Source: Natrinema saccharevitans (GTDB lineage Archaea; Halobacteriota; Halobacteria; Halobacteriales; Natrialbaceae). Taken from it: a stretch of 64,000 bases of DNA. The DNA is taken from the NCBI RefSeq assembly GCF_001953745.1, contig NZ_LWLN01000001.1:1488001-1552000 (forward strand), in the 5' to 3' direction. Every line of letters starts with the position of its first letter. Within the stretch, counting starts at the first letter, position 1. The translations under genes and the position numbers were made by a program. This document shows, one piece after another, positions 44,970-54,989 of the stretch. Below the pieces are notes generated by a model, which saw only the letters and a program-made list of their open reading frames with translations, was not told the DNA's origin and did not search any database.

Positions 44970-46667
44970 ATGACGTACGAGTTCACGCCGATAGCGCTCC
45001 CGTACATCGCCGCGGCAGTCGTCTGTACCGTGCTGTTGAGTACGATCTGGCAACGCCGCGACCGGCGGGGTGCGAAGGGATTCCTGCTGGACATCGCCGG
45101 CGTGATTATCCTCTCGGTGACGGTGTCGCTTCAGTTGTTCGCGACGGCGGAATCGACGACGCTCTTCTGGTGGAACTGGCGGTTCGTCGCGGGCTCGTTC
45201 ATGGGGATCGGCTATCTGCTCATGGCGGTCGAGTACACCAACAACGAGGAGTACATAACGTATCGAAACGGGGCTGCACTCGCCGTCGTTCCGGTCCTGA
45301 TCCAGTTTGCGGCGTGGACGAACGACCGTCACGAGTGGGTGTACACCGCGTCGATCGATCCGGCGACGGGACTCCTCGTCCCCACGTTCGAACCGCTGTA
45401 CTGGATCTACGCCGTGACGATGTTGGCGTATCTCGGGCTCGCAGTCTACCTCCTGATCCGGTTGCTCCGCTCGCTTCCCGGGTTCGAAAAGCAAGCGGGC
45501 GTCCTCATTGCGACGATCCTGTTCGTCACGGTCGGACTCATCGTCTGGTGGCTCGGGGTCGTCCCCGTCGATACGCTCGCCCTGACGAGTACGGTGAAGG
45601 TCGTCGGCTTCTACGTCGCAGTGGACCGACTGCAACTCCTCGATATCGTCCCCGTCGCGCGGACGAAAGTGATCGACAACATGCGAGACGCCGTCTTCGT
45701 CGTCAACGCGGCGAACCGGATCGTCGACGCGAACCCCTCGGCCAAACGACTCGCCGGCAACGACATTTCGATCGGAGACCCCCTCGAAGCCGCGTTTCCC
45801 TCGTCCCCGCTTCCCGAACTCGACGATACCACCGACGCCCGAACGGAATGGACGTTCGAAACCGGCGACGAGACCCGACACTTCGCCATCCAGCTGTCGC
45901 CGCTCACGGACTCCCGCGGGAGACAGACCGGCCAGTTGATGGTCCTCCGGGACATTACGGAACTGAAAAACCGGGAACGGGAACTGACCGTCCTCAATCG
46001 GATCGTTCGCCACGACATTCGAAACGAGATGAACGTCGTCATCGGTCGCGGCGAACTCCTCGCGGACCACGTCGACCCCGACGGCGAGGAACACCTCGAA
46101 CTGATGCTCGAGAGCAGCGATCACGTCGTCGACCTCACCCAGGTCATCGGCGACCTCGTGGAGACGCTGACGACCGACGGCGACCTGGACCTCAAACCCG
46201 TTCACCTGCTGCCCGTCGTCCGGAATCAACTCGAGAAAGCGCGGACCAGCTACCCCGATGCGGCGTTCCGCGTCGACGGTGAGCCGCCGACCGACGTGAC
46301 GATCCGGGCCAACGAGATGTTGTCGTCCGTGTTCACGAACCTCCTCAACAACGCTGTGCTACACAACGACGCGGACGTCCCGCGCGTGGTGCTTTCGATC
46401 GCGGAACGAGACGAGACCGTCTCGATCCGCGTCGCCGACAACGGCCCCGGTGTGCCCGAGGAGCAGCGGGACGAAATCTTCGGACGCGGGCAGAAAGGCC
46501 TCGAGAGCGAGGGCACCGGTATCGGGCTCTACCTGGTCGATACCCTCGTCGAGGGCTACGGTGGCGACGTGTGGGTCGAAACCGCCGAGGAAGGTGGCGC
46601 GGCGTTCGTCGTCGAACTTCCGAAAGTCGGGGCTCGACAGGAGCGGCCAGCGGCGCTCCGGGAGTGA
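44970..46667 (+). CDS. Sensor histidine kinase with N-terminal 7TM domain
   Basis: The 565-residue kinase begins with about seven membrane helices (residues 8-220, the histidine-kinase N-terminal 7TM region). A PAS domain of about 110 residues (DAVFVVNAANRIVDANPSAKRLAG) follows. The phosphoacceptor is H348 in IVRHDIRNEMNVVIGRG. The ATPase domain has the N-box EMLSSVFTNLLNNAVLHND, the G1 box VADNGPGVPEE and the G2 box GTGIGLYLVDTL. The stimulus is unknown and no response regulator is adjacent. A second kinase of the same design is at 59776. Confidence 0.92.
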   Translation: MTYEFTPIALPYIAAAVVCTVLLSTIWQRRDRRGAKGFLLDIAGVIILSVTVSLQLFATAESTTLFWWNWRFVAGSFMGIGYLLMAVEYTNNEEYITYRNGAALAVVPVLIQFAAWTNDRHEWVYTASIDPATGLLVPTFEPLYWIYAVTMLAYLGLAVYLLIRLLRSLPGFEKQAGVLIATILFVTVGLIVWWLGVVPVDTLALTSTVKVVGFYVAVDRLQLLDIVPVARTKVIDNMRDAVFVVNAANRIVDANPSAKRLAGNDISIGDPLEAAFPSSPLPELDDTTDARTEWTFETGDETRHFAIQLSPLTDSRGRQTGQLMVLRDITELKNRERELTVLNRIVRHDIRNEMNVVIGRGELLADHVDPDGEEHLELMLESSDHVVDLTQVIGDLVETLTTDGDLDLKPVHLLPVVRNQLEKARTSYPDAAFRVDGEPPTDVTIRANEMLSSVFTNLLNNAVLHNDADVPRVVLSIAERDETVSIRVADNGPGVPEEQRDEIFGRGQKGLESEGTGIGLYLVDTLVEGYGGDVWVETAEEGGAAFVVELPKVGARQERPAALRE

Positions 46668-46780
46668 TCGGCGACGGTCGCGTCACGGACGCTCGAGCCG
46701 GCAACGCCCGCGAGAAGCCGGCCACAGTCACGGAGCGACGCGCGGGGCCTCGAAAATCGCGACGCGGTTTTCGGAGCCGA

Positions 46781-48715
46781 TCAGAGGAAGCGGAACGTCT
46801 CCAAATTCTTCGGCGCGAAGGTTCGCATGTCGTAGTCGTGGTACAGCGCCGAGGAGAGGTCCTGCGTGGAGCGTTCGTCGCCGTGGACACACAGCACCTT
46901 CTCGGGACGGGGGTTCATCGTCTTGACGAAGTTCTCGAGGCCGGCACGGTCGGCGTGGCCGGAGAAGCCGTCGACGGTCTCGACGTCCATGTTCAGCGAG
47001 AGGGTGCCGCGGCCGCCGCCGTTGCCCATGGCACCGACCTCGCTGGTGGGAATCTCGTCCCAGCCGTTCTGGATGCGCCGACCCAGCGTCCCCTGAGCCT
47101 GGTAGCCGACGAAGACCAGCGCCGAGTCCGGATCGGGGCCGATATGAGAGAGCCAGGACATGATCGGGCCGCCGGTGACCATCCCGGAGGTCGAGAGGAT
47201 GATACAGGGCTCGCCGTCGGCGACGTCCTGTCGCTCCTCCTCGCCGCCGTCGATGTGGTTGAACTCCTCGGCGAGGAACGGGTTCTCGTCTTCGTGGAAG
47301 ATCCGGTCGCGAAGGTCGTCCCGGAGGTACTCGGGATAGGTCGTGTGGATCGCGGTCGCCTCCCAGATCATCCCGTCCAAGTGGACCGGCATCTCCGGGA
47401 TGTCGCCGCTGCGCATCGCCTCCTCGAGGACGAGCATGATCTCCTGTGACCGACCCACGGCGAAGGCGGGGATGACGACCTTGCCGCCTTTCTCGTAGGT
47501 CTCGTTGATGACTTCCTTGAGGTTTCGCTCGGAGTCTTCCTGGTCGGTCTGGTAGTCGTTGCGACCGCCGTAGGTCGACTCGAGGACGAGCGTCTCGACG
47601 CGCGGGAAGTCGTTGACCGCGCCGTTGAACAGGCGGGTATCCTCGTAGTGGATGTCGCCGGAGAACGCGACGTTGTAGAGACCGTCCCCGATGTGGAAGT
47701 GCGAGACGGCCGAGCCGAGAATGTGACCCGCGTTGTGGAACGTGAGTTTGACGTCGGGCGCGATGTCGGTGACGTCGCCGTACTCGAGCGGGATGGTGTG
47801 TTTGATCGCCTCGCGGACCTGTTCGCTCTCGTAGGGCGGGCTGCGGCCTTCCTTGGCCGCGACGTCGAGGTAGTCGAGCGTCAGCAGCCCCATCAGGTCC
47901 CGCGTGGGTTCGGTGCAGTAGATCGGGCCGTCGTAGCCGTACTTGAACAGGAGCGGGATCAGCGCGGAGTGGTCGAGGTGGGCGTGGGTCAGGACGACCG
48001 CGTCGATGGTCTGTGGGCCCGCGCCGAGCGCCTCCGGGGCGTGGAGGTAGGGGACCTCGCCTTCCGCACCGGGCTTGTCCCCACAGTCGATGAGGATCCG
48101 GGTTTCGGGGGTCGAGAGGATGAACGACGCGCGTCCGACCTCGCGACAGCAGCCGAGCGTGGAGATGCGGACGTACTCGTCGTCGGACATCTCCTCGCGG
48201 TGGATCTGGCGGCCGACCTTCTCCAAGATGTCCCGGCGCTCGTCACGTTCCTGCTTGAGGAAGCTCCGAACGTTCGAGACGGTCGAAGACTCGATCGGCG
48301 GCGTGCGGACGACTTCGGGGGTCCAGCCGACGTTTTTCGTGATTTCCCGGAGCGTCGACCCGTGACGGCCGATGACCATGCCGGGCTTTTCGGCCTCGAT
48401 GACGACCTCGCCGGTGTCGGCGTGGAAGTCGAGGTCCGTGACCCCGGCGTCGTCGGGAATCACGTTCATGATCTCCTCGCGGGCCTGTTCGGGCCGCGAG
48501 AGGACGCTCGGGTCGGGGCGAACGGTGATTCGCTTGCGAAGCTTGCTCGCGAGCTGTCGAATGAGATCGCCCTGCTGGGCGAACTTCTTCGGGTCTCGCG
48601 TGTAGACCACCAGTTCGGGGCCTTCGTATTTCACCGAGGAGACCGAGATATCGCTCGGTAACTCGCTCGTGATCTGTGCTTTGAGATCGTCGAGTTGCTG
48701 CTCTACAGTACTCAT
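46781..48715 (-). CDS. Beta-CASP ribonuclease aCPSF1
   Basis: The 644-residue archaeal CPSF73 homologue trims 3' ends and terminates transcription. Two KH-type RNA-binding segments occupy about residues 1-165 (including MVIGRHGSTLREITKNVGW). The metallo-beta-lactamase zinc site is H244-A-H-L-D-H249 (VVLTHAHLDHSALIP). The beta-CASP region follows, with motif A FAVGRSQEIMLVLEEA and the late motif HADRAGLENFVKTMNPRPEKVLCVHG. Length and order match known aCPSF1. A promoter region of about 300 bp lies upstream, shared with a divergent hypothetical gene. Confidence 0.95.
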   Translation of the reverse strand: MSTVEQQLDDLKAQITSELPSDISVSSVKYEGPELVVYTRDPKKFAQQGDLIRQLASKLRKRITVRPDPSVLSRPEQAREEIMNVIPDDAGVTDLDFHADTGEVVIEAEKPGMVIGRHGSTLREITKNVGWTPEVVRTPPIESSTVSNVRSFLKQERDERRDILEKVGRQIHREEMSDDEYVRISTLGCCREVGRASFILSTPETRILIDCGDKPGAEGEVPYLHAPEALGAGPQTIDAVVLTHAHLDHSALIPLLFKYGYDGPIYCTEPTRDLMGLLTLDYLDVAAKEGRSPPYESEQVREAIKHTIPLEYGDVTDIAPDVKLTFHNAGHILGSAVSHFHIGDGLYNVAFSGDIHYEDTRLFNGAVNDFPRVETLVLESTYGGRNDYQTDQEDSERNLKEVINETYEKGGKVVIPAFAVGRSQEIMLVLEEAMRSGDIPEMPVHLDGMIWEATAIHTTYPEYLRDDLRDRIFHEDENPFLAEEFNHIDGGEEERQDVADGEPCIILSTSGMVTGGPIMSWLSHIGPDPDSALVFVGYQAQGTLGRRIQNGWDEIPTSEVGAMGNGGGRGTLSLNMDVETVDGFSGHADRAGLENFVKTMNPRPEKVLCVHGDERSTQDLSSALYHDYDMRTFAPKNLETFRFL

Positions 48716-48961
48716 AGGTCGCCGAATGTGGATTGCGTGAACTCGCCGTCCAGAACCGAGTGTGACGTCAGATGGGTGGGGGTGATCGGGATCGGGGTGT
48801 CGGAACCGAGCGCCCGCGGCGGACGACGATTCGCGTGCTGTTTCGTCTCCCGAATCATCGTTTCGACACCACGCCTGACGAACACGCTCCCGGATCGGTT
48901 ATCCTGGTTCGTGCGGGAAATTCCAGGGAGAACCCGCTTACTCGAGGCTATTCTTTGCGTA

Positions 48962-48969
48962 GTATAAAA
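48962..48969 (+). promoter_or_regulatory. TATA box for the gene at 49014
   Basis: The sequence gtataaaa lies 45-52 nt before ATG 49014, giving a short 5' leader of about 20 nt. Confidence 0.5.
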
Positions 48970-49013
48970 GCCTTCGCAAAACCCAGGGAGATGGGGACGG
49001 TAGTTGACGATCC

Positions 49014-49499
49014 ATGCACATCACACCGACACGGGTCGTCGAGGAGCGAGACTGGGTCCGTGACCGGGCCGAGACGGTCGTCCCGGTCATCAACGCCGTC
49101 CGCGACGACCTCGGCGAGATTTTCGACACCGAGGTCGACGCGGTCACGGTCGGGGCGTACCGCGAGGAAGTCGATACCGTCTTCGCCGACGGCGATCTGG
49201 CCGTCAACGTCGCCGCGATGGTCGCGATCCTGCGCGAGTTAGACGTCGCGGGCGACTACCCCGGGTTCGTCGTCGACGAGCTGCTCGGCCGGGAACTGGC
49301 CGCGACGATCGCCGGACGCCAGCCGCTTCGCACGCTGGGTGAGGCGACGTTCCACTACGCCGACCTGCAGGTTCACGGCGACGCGAGCGAGAACGCGGGC
49401 GTCGACGACTGCGAGGCGGCGCTGGCCGCCGGCTTTCAGGAGCGGTTGCCCGGCTGGAACTGGACCGAGCGGGAGAGCCCGTTCGCCCTCGGGCGCTGA
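49014..49499 (+). CDS. Conserved haloarchaeal protein, unknown function
   Basis: The 161-residue acidic soluble protein starts MHITPTRVVEERDW. It contains helical blocks RAETVVPVINAVRDDLG and AAMVAILRELDVAGDYPGFVVDELLGREL. There is no catalytic motif, cysteine cluster or membrane segment I recognise. Its composition and codon use are those of the flanking core genes, so it is real. It is divergent from aCPSF1 and has its own TATA box. Confidence 0.7.
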   Translation: MHITPTRVVEERDWVRDRAETVVPVINAVRDDLGEIFDTEVDAVTVGAYREEVDTVFADGDLAVNVAAMVAILRELDVAGDYPGFVVDELLGRELAATIAGRQPLRTLGEATFHYADLQVHGDASENAGVDDCEAALAAGFQERLPGWNWTERESPFALGR

Positions 49500-49554
49500 G
49501 CTTCCGCGCTCTCGCCAACGAAAGCGGTGAGCCGCCGGGCACGCCGAGTGTGAG

Positions 49555-50079
49555 TTACCCCTCCGTTTCGTTCCCGGAGTCCGTCTCGTTTCCGCCATCG
49601 GAGCTGGTAGTCTCGTTGCCCGCCTCCTGCTGTTGTTCGCGCATCGCCTGCTGTTGTCGCCGTTGCTGGATGAATACCTCGTACTGATCGCCGGGATAGA
49701 TGCCGTCGACGGGACCGTCTCGAAGCGACTCCATGATCGCTCCGTCGGACCCGGTGACGCGGAAGAGGCCGTACTGGGTCTCGGAGTCCTCGATCGTGAA
49801 ATCGCGGTCGGACGCCGAGTCCTCGAACTCGCTCCCTGCCTGTTCGATCAACTCGCGCTGTTTCGCCACCGCTTCCTGTCGGGTGAGGTTCCCGCTCTGG
49901 TACTCCTCGTTGAGGCTCGCGATGTCCTCTTGATTCGGAGCGACGGTCACCGTGACCGCATCGCCCTCCGAATTGTCCGACTGCGTCATCGAGTCGAGTT
50001 GCGAGCAGCCGGCGAGCGACGCGGCCGCGCCGGTACCGGCCAGTGCGAGGAAGCTACGGCGAGTCGAGAGATCGGTCAT
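49555..50079 (-). CDS. Tat-exported lipoprotein with Gln-rich region, unknown
   Basis: The 174-residue protein has a twin-arginine signal (STRRSFLALAGTGAAASLAGC) with lipobox cysteine C24, so it would be lipid-anchored outside the cell. The mature part has a helical stretch (LNEEYQSGNLTRQEAVAKQREL), a small beta part, FIQQRRQQQAMREQQQEAG near 140, and a Gly/Asn/Asp/Thr tail. The ATG at 50079 is used because the signal begins there. Longer upstream reading is not supported. The function is unknown. Confidence 0.75.
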   Translation of the reverse strand: MTDLSTRRSFLALAGTGAAASLAGCSQLDSMTQSDNSEGDAVTVTVAPNQEDIASLNEEYQSGNLTRQEAVAKQRELIEQAGSEFEDSASDRDFTIEDSETQYGLFRVTGSDGAIMESLRDGPVDGIYPGDQYEVFIQQRRQQQAMREQQQEAGNETTSSDGGNETDSGNETEG

Positions 50080-50205
50080 CGTCTCTGATGCCCAGGGACG
50101 AACGGAGATATACTTTCTGCGTTGGGCTCGCCTCGAGCGCAGCGCGGTCATCGGTATCCACCCGATAGCGGGCCCCTTTTGTTCGTCCTCGCCCAAGGTC
50201 GGCCA

Positions 50206-50949
50206 GTGACGGATTCAGAGTACGGCCAGCGAACGGAAACCCTCCAGGAGCCAACGCCGCCGGTCGCCCGCGACGCCGTTGCCCGCGGGATCGACCGCGG
50301 GGCGATCGTGACCGTCTACGGCCGCTGTACCGTCGACTACGACGGGCGCGCGACGAGTTACCTCGAGGCGGGGGACCGCCACCTCATGCTCAAACCCGAC
50401 GGGGCGGCGCTGGTCCACACCGACGAGGGCCAACAGCCGGTCAACTGGCAGCCGCCGGGCTGTGACCACGCCGTCGGCTGTGCGGACGGCGAACTCGTCG
50501 TCGAGAGCCTGCGGTCGACACCCGACGAACGGCTCGCCGTCCGGTTCAGCGAGGTCCTGCAGGTCTCGGCCTTCTCCGGGACCGACGAGAACGACCTCGC
50601 GCTGACCGGGACCGAGGAGGACCTCCGCCAGCGCATCCTCGAGGAGCCCACCCTGCTCGAGAACGGCTTCACGCCGCTGGCGACCGAACGCGACACGCCG
50701 GCGGGAGCCGTCGACATCTACGGCGAGGACGCGGCGGGCCGTGCGGTCGTCGTCGAACTGAAGCGCCGGCGGGTCGGGCCGGACGCGGTGAGCCAGCTCC
50801 GCCGGTACGTCGACGCCCTCGAGCGCGACCTCCACGCCGACGCGGCGGTCCGGGGCATCCTGGTCGCCCCCTCGGTGACTGACCGCGCCGGCCGGCTGCT
50901 GACCGAACACGGCCTCGAGTTCGTCTCGCTCGAGCCGCCGGCCGAGTGA
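50206..50949 (+). CDS. nucS: Endonuclease NucS
   Basis: The 247-residue nuclease is the archaeal NucS/EndoMS, which cuts branched or mismatched DNA. An N-terminal beta-rich DNA-binding and dimer domain (about 15-115) is followed by a RecB-like nuclease domain. Its catalytic set is visible: E in LRQRILEEPTLLENGF, D in AVDIYGEDA, and E-x-K in VVVELKRRRVGPDAVSQLRRY. GTG 50206 is used as the start. It lies close to mutS (51817), so two mismatch-related systems are near each other. Confidence 0.92.
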   Translation: MTDSEYGQRTETLQEPTPPVARDAVARGIDRGAIVTVYGRCTVDYDGRATSYLEAGDRHLMLKPDGAALVHTDEGQQPVNWQPPGCDHAVGCADGELVVESLRSTPDERLAVRFSEVLQVSAFSGTDENDLALTGTEEDLRQRILEEPTLLENGFTPLATERDTPAGAVDIYGEDAAGRAVVVELKRRRVGPDAVSQLRRYVDALERDLHADAAVRGILVAPSVTDRAGRLLTEHGLEFVSLEPPAE

Positions 50950-50986
50950 CCCGGCCTCCTCCTCGGGATCGCGTCTTCCGCGACCG

Positions 50987-51442
50987 TCAGGCCGGATACG
51001 TCCCCGTCAGCGTCGTCCGTTCGATGACGGTGCCCGCGATCGCCGACTCGAGGGCGTCCGCGCCGGCGTCGGTCCCGACCTCGGGGGCCGCCTCGAGCGC
51101 GAGGAGTTCGAACCGGTAAGTGTGTTCCCGGTCCGGCGGGTTCGGCCCGCCGTAGCCGCGCTCGCCGTAGTCGTTGATTCCCTCGACCGCCTCGTCGGGA
51201 TCCCAGCCCTCCGGGACCGTCTCGGTCTCCGGTGGGACGTTCCAGACGACCCAGTGGTCCCACACCTTCCCGGCCGGCTCCTTCGCGTCGGGATCGTCCA
51301 CGATCAGGGCCAGCGAGTCGGCCTCGTCCGGGACGCCGTCGATCTCGAGGGGCGGGTTGACGTTCCTGTCCGTGTAGCCGTACTCCTCGGGGATGCGCTC
51401 GCCGTCGTCGAACGCGGGGCTCTCGAGCGTCAGACCTGACAT
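50987..51442 (-). CDS. YbhB/YbcL family PEBP-like protein
   Basis: The 151-residue protein has the phosphatidylethanolamine-binding fold (Raf kinase inhibitor-like). The family motif is DDPDAKEPAGKVWDHWVVWN at about residues 44-63, with the ligand-site Asp and His. The second conserved motif is GYGGPNPPDREHTYRFEL. The function in archaea is not established. ATG 51442 (MSGLTLESPAFDDG) fits the family's start. Confidence 0.9.
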   Translation of the reverse strand: MSGLTLESPAFDDGERIPEEYGYTDRNVNPPLEIDGVPDEADSLALIVDDPDAKEPAGKVWDHWVVWNVPPETETVPEGWDPDEAVEGINDYGERGYGGPNPPDREHTYRFELLALEAAPEVGTDAGADALESAIAGTVIERTTLTGTYPA

Positions 51443-51565
51443 GGCTGTCACCTCTGTAGTCCGGTTCGAGAGTCACCGTCCGGACGGAAGAAGCTTGCAG
51501 GCCGGCCGACGATCACGGCAGCGGTCGCCGCTGCAGACCGACTCGCATACCCGAGAGCGCGACGG

Positions 51566-51709
51566 CTACCGACGGCCCACGAAGATGGCGACGCCGACGA
51601 CGAGGAGGCCGACCCCCCACCACAGCGAGTCGCCCGGCAGAAAGGCGAGCAATAGCGTCACGATCCCCGAGGTGATGAGCGACCAGCCGACGGTCGTTCG
51701 ATATGTCAT
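51566..51709 (-). CDS. Small two-helix membrane protein, unknown
   Basis: A 47-residue frame from ATG 51709 starts MTYRTTVGWSLITSGIVTLLL, continues AFLPGDSLWWG and ends in GVGLLVVGVAIFVGRR. It consists of two membrane helices with a short loop and a basic C-terminus. An ATG three codons upstream (51718) is the alternative. Such small proteins are common in haloarchaea; the function is unknown. Confidence 0.5.
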   Translation of the reverse strand: MTYRTTVGWSLITSGIVTLLLAFLPGDSLWWGVGLLVVGVAIFVGRR

Positions 51710-51816
51710 GCCGTCCATCGGTGGGGGAGCGGGTTGGGCGTTGTGCCGGAGGCTGCAAGACGTTTCTTTCGCTCTCCACCCCGTCGATCGATCGGCCGCT
51801 CGCGGTCCCCCGGGGA

Positions 51817-54546
51817 TCACTCCTCGAGCAGTCGCTTCAGCCGGTCGAGTTCCGTCAGCGCCTCGACGGGGGTGAGGTGAGCCAGATCGAGCGCGCGGAG
51901 TTCGGCGGCCACGTCCGTCGGCACGTCGCCGCCGTCCGCAGTGGCCGCCGACGGATCGGCCGCGTCTCGTTCGGGCGTCGGATCACCGTTCGCGTCGGTG
52001 TCGGCGGCCGGCACCTCGCCGCTCTCGTCGGCCGCCGTGACCAGGTCCCGCGCGCGGTCGACGACCGAATCGGGGACGCCGGCGGCAGTCGCGACCTCGA
52101 CGCCGTAGGAGCCCGTCGCCGCGCCGGGGGCGATCTCGTGGTGGAAGACGACCTCGCCGTCGACCTGTTCGACCTCGAAGTGCAGCGTGAAGGCGGCCGG
52201 GAGGTCCTCGGCGAGTTCGGTCAGCGGGTGGTGGTGGGTCGCGAACAGGGTCGTCGCGCCGACCCGATCGTGGAGGTGTTCGGTGATCGCCTGCGCGATG
52301 GCCATCCCGTCGGCCGTCGAGGTGCCTCGACCGACCTCGTCCAGCAGGACCAGCGCGTTCTCGTCGGCCTCCCGCAGGATCGTCGCGAGTTCGTCCATCT
52401 CGACCATGAAGGTCGAGCGCCCGCCCGCGATGTCGTCGCTGGCCCCGACCCGGGTAAAGATCCGGTCGACCGGCGTGAGTCGGGCAGCGCTTGCGGGCAC
52501 GAAGCTACCGACCTGTGCCAGCAGGACGATCTGGGCGACCTGTCGCATGTACGTCGACTTCCCCGACATGTTGGGTCCCGTGATCACCGCCAGCCGGCGA
52601 TCGTCCGCAAAGCGGGCGTCGTTCGGGACGAACGACTCCTGGGTCCGCTCGACGACGGGGTGACGGCCGCCCTCGATCTCGAGGATCCGGCCGTCGCCGT
52701 CCGCATCGTCCCCGCGCTCTACGATCTCGGGCCGACAGTAGTCGTACTGCGCCGCGGCCGTCGCCAGCGAGACGAGCGCGTCCAGCGTTGCGAGGGCCTC
52801 GGCCAGCCCCTGGACGCGCTCGACCTCGGCGGCGACCTCGCGGCGTACCTCGCAGAAGAGTTCGTACTCGCGTTCGTCGGCCCGCTCCTCCGCGCCGACG
52901 ATCTCGTCCTCTCGCTCTTTGAGTTCGGGCGTGACGAACCGCTCGGAGTTCTTGAGCGTCTGGCGGCGCTGGTAGTTCTCCGGTACCGAATCGAGGTTCG
53001 GGTTCGTCACCTCGATGTAGTAGCCGTGGACCGAGTTGTAGCCGACCTTCAGCGAGTCGATCCCGGTCCGCTCGCGTTCACGCACCTCCAGGTCGTCGAT
53101 CCACCGTTTTCCGTCGCGGGCGGTCCCTCGGAGCTCGTCCAGATCCGCGTCGTAGCCCTCGGCGATGACCCCGCCCTCGGTGATCTCGATTGGCGGATCC
53201 GACACGATCGCATCGTCGATCAGCTCGCGGACGTCGGCCAGCGGATCGAGGTCGTCATGAAGCCGCCGAAGTCGGTCGCAGTCGGTGTCGGCGAGTTCGT
53301 CGCGCACCTCGGGGACGACGGCCAGCGTGTCCCGCAGCGACCGCAGGTCTCGCGCGTTCGCCCGCTCGCGGGAGATCCGCCCGATCAGCCGCTCGAGATC
53401 GTAGACGTCCCGCAGCAGGTCGTGCAGGCGCTCCCGGGTCCGGACCGCCCCAGTCAGTTCCTCGACGGCGTCGAGGCGGGCCTCGATCCGCTCGGGCTCG
53501 AGCAGCGGTCGCCGGAGCCAGTCCCGGAGTTTCCGGCCGCCCAGCGCGCTCGCAGTCTCGTCTAAGACGCCGACCAGCGTCGCGTCGTCGCGGCCGTGGA
53601 CCGCGCGGGGTTCGAACAGCTCGAGGCTCCGCAGGGCCACGGCGTCGAGCAGCAGGTACTCGCGGGGATCGTACCGCGTGAGCTGGGTGAGATACTCGAG
53701 GCGGACGTCCTCGTCGTCGGGTGCGGCGTCGCCCTCGGTCCCCGTCTCGCCGTCCGTCTCGCCGCGTTCGCCCTCGTGTGTGCCGCCGCGGACGTACTCC
53801 GCGTAGGAGAGGAGCGCGCCGCAGGCGCGAACCTCCGCGTCGCTCGCGAGTAAGGCGTCGGGATTTCGGAAGTACGTCGAGAGTTTCTCGCCGGCGCGCT
53901 CGCGGGCGAAGACACCCTCGTCGCGGGGCGTGACCATGCAGTCCTCGGGGAGGAGGTCGGCGGGCGCGTCCGGCCCGACGACGGCCTCGGCGGGGTCGAA
54001 CCGGCTCACCTCGTCGGCGATCGCCGCCCGCGAACTCGAGCTGGTCGCGAGAAAGTCGCCCGTCGAGACGTCGAGTAAGGCCAGCGCGATTTCGTCGCTA
54101 TCGCCCTCGCCGCGGGCGACGGCGGCCACGAAGTTGTTGTCGTCGCCGGCAAGCAGTTCGTCCTCGGTGAGCGTCCCGGGCGTGATCACCCGGGTGACCG
54201 CCCGCTCGACGACGCCCGACGACTCGCCGGGTTCCTCGACCTGATCGGCCACCGCCACCCGGTAGCCGGCCTCGAGCAACTCCTCGATGTACGACTCGGC
54301 GTTGTCGATCGGGATGCCGGCCATCGGGTACTCCCCGGTGGAGTCCTCGCGGCTGGTCAGCGCGACCTCGAGCAGTCGCGCACTGCGTTCGGCCGCGCCA
54401 CAGAAGGTCTCGTAGAAGTCCCCCACCTGAAAGAGCACGATCGCGTCGTCGTAGCGCGCACAGAGATCGTGATACTGCCGCATCATCGGCGTCAGCTCGT
54501 CGCGTTTCTCGGCCATCGCCTCGGGCGGGCCAAGCGCCGGATCCAT
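51817..54546 (-). CDS. mutS: DNA mismatch repair protein MutS
   Basis: The 909-residue protein has the mismatch-binding N-terminal domain ([28 protein letters not shown], with the F-x-E motif as F-Y-E). Connector, lever and clamp domains follow. The ATPase has Walker [14 protein letters not shown] near residue 650 and Walker [15 protein letters not shown] near 720. An acidic spacer rich in Asp, Ala and Thr near 820-880 precedes the C-terminal dimerisation segment. No mutL gene is in this window. Archaeal MutS of this type was presumably acquired from bacteria. Confidence 0.96.
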   Translation of the reverse strand: MDPALGPPEAMAEKRDELTPMMRQYHDLCARYDDAIVLFQVGDFYETFCGAAERSARLLEVALTSREDSTGEYPMAGIPIDNAESYIEELLEAGYRVAVADQVEEPGESSGVVERAVTRVITPGTLTEDELLAGDDNNFVAAVARGEGDSDEIALALLDVSTGDFLATSSSSRAAIADEVSRFDPAEAVVGPDAPADLLPEDCMVTPRDEGVFARERAGEKLSTYFRNPDALLASDAEVRACGALLSYAEYVRGGTHEGERGETDGETGTEGDAAPDDEDVRLEYLTQLTRYDPREYLLLDAVALRSLELFEPRAVHGRDDATLVGVLDETASALGGRKLRDWLRRPLLEPERIEARLDAVEELTGAVRTRERLHDLLRDVYDLERLIGRISRERANARDLRSLRDTLAVVPEVRDELADTDCDRLRRLHDDLDPLADVRELIDDAIVSDPPIEITEGGVIAEGYDADLDELRGTARDGKRWIDDLEVRERERTGIDSLKVGYNSVHGYYIEVTNPNLDSVPENYQRRQTLKNSERFVTPELKEREDEIVGAEERADEREYELFCEVRREVAAEVERVQGLAEALATLDALVSLATAAAQYDYCRPEIVERGDDADGDGRILEIEGGRHPVVERTQESFVPNDARFADDRRLAVITGPNMSGKSTYMRQVAQIVLLAQVGSFVPASAARLTPVDRIFTRVGASDDIAGGRSTFMVEMDELATILREADENALVLLDEVGRGTSTADGMAIAQAITEHLHDRVGATTLFATHHHPLTELAEDLPAAFTLHFEVEQVDGEVVFHHEIAPGAATGSYGVEVATAAGVPDSVVDRARDLVTAADESGEVPAADTDANGDPTPERDAADPSAATADGGDVPTDVAAELRALDLAHLTPVEALTELDRLKRLLEE

Positions 54547-54641
54547 ACCCGGAATCGGCCGCCCGACGCTGAAATACCTTGCTGGATCGGCCGTCCCGCC
54601 GCCGGCTCGAGGGCGGTTCGCCGACCGGGTCGGGCAACGCT

Positions 54642-54989
54642 TCAGAAGTCCGTCGACGCCGTCTCGAAGTACAGTTCGGCGTGGGTCGCACAGCCGGGGT
54701 TGAAGGCCGCGTCACAGGCCGGACAGCGGTAGTCGGCCTCGAGGTAGTCGGGGACGGTGAGCGCGGTCCCGCAGCCCCCACAGAGAACCGACTGCTCGTC
54801 GAACCGGTCGCGCGGCCACGGCACGGCCTCGTGGTCGGTCGTTTCCTCGTGGCAACGGAAACAGGGAAAGAAGTCCTCGCAGCAGGCGAATTTGAACGCG
54901 ACCACGTCGCGGTCGGTGTCGTAGTGGGCACACCGCGTTTCCGGACCGACGTCGACGCCGCGGACCGTGTAGCCGCCGATCGATTGCAC
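54642..54989 (-). CDS. CHY zinc finger protein
   Basis: The 115-residue protein has the CHY-type zinc-finger pattern. It runs C-x-H-Y ([20 protein letters not shown]) through CFRCHE and H-x3-P to CGGCG and [13 protein letters not shown], with about nine Cys and four His spread as metal ligands. The family is small in archaea, where such proteins are usually free-standing. Its function is unknown. It lies upstream of mutS on the same strand. Confidence 0.88.
   Translation of the reverse strand: MQSIGGYTVRGVDVGPETRCAHYDTDRDVVAFKFACCEDFFPCFRCHEETTDHEAVPWPRDRFDEQSVLCGGCGTALTVPDYLEADYRCPACDAAFNPGCATHAELYFETASTDF

Noticed and set aside
44763-46229. A 488-codon minus-strand frame opposite the first histidine kinase
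   Set aside because: Same cause: low stop-codon frequency in G+C-rich DNA. The kinase reading has all its motifs.
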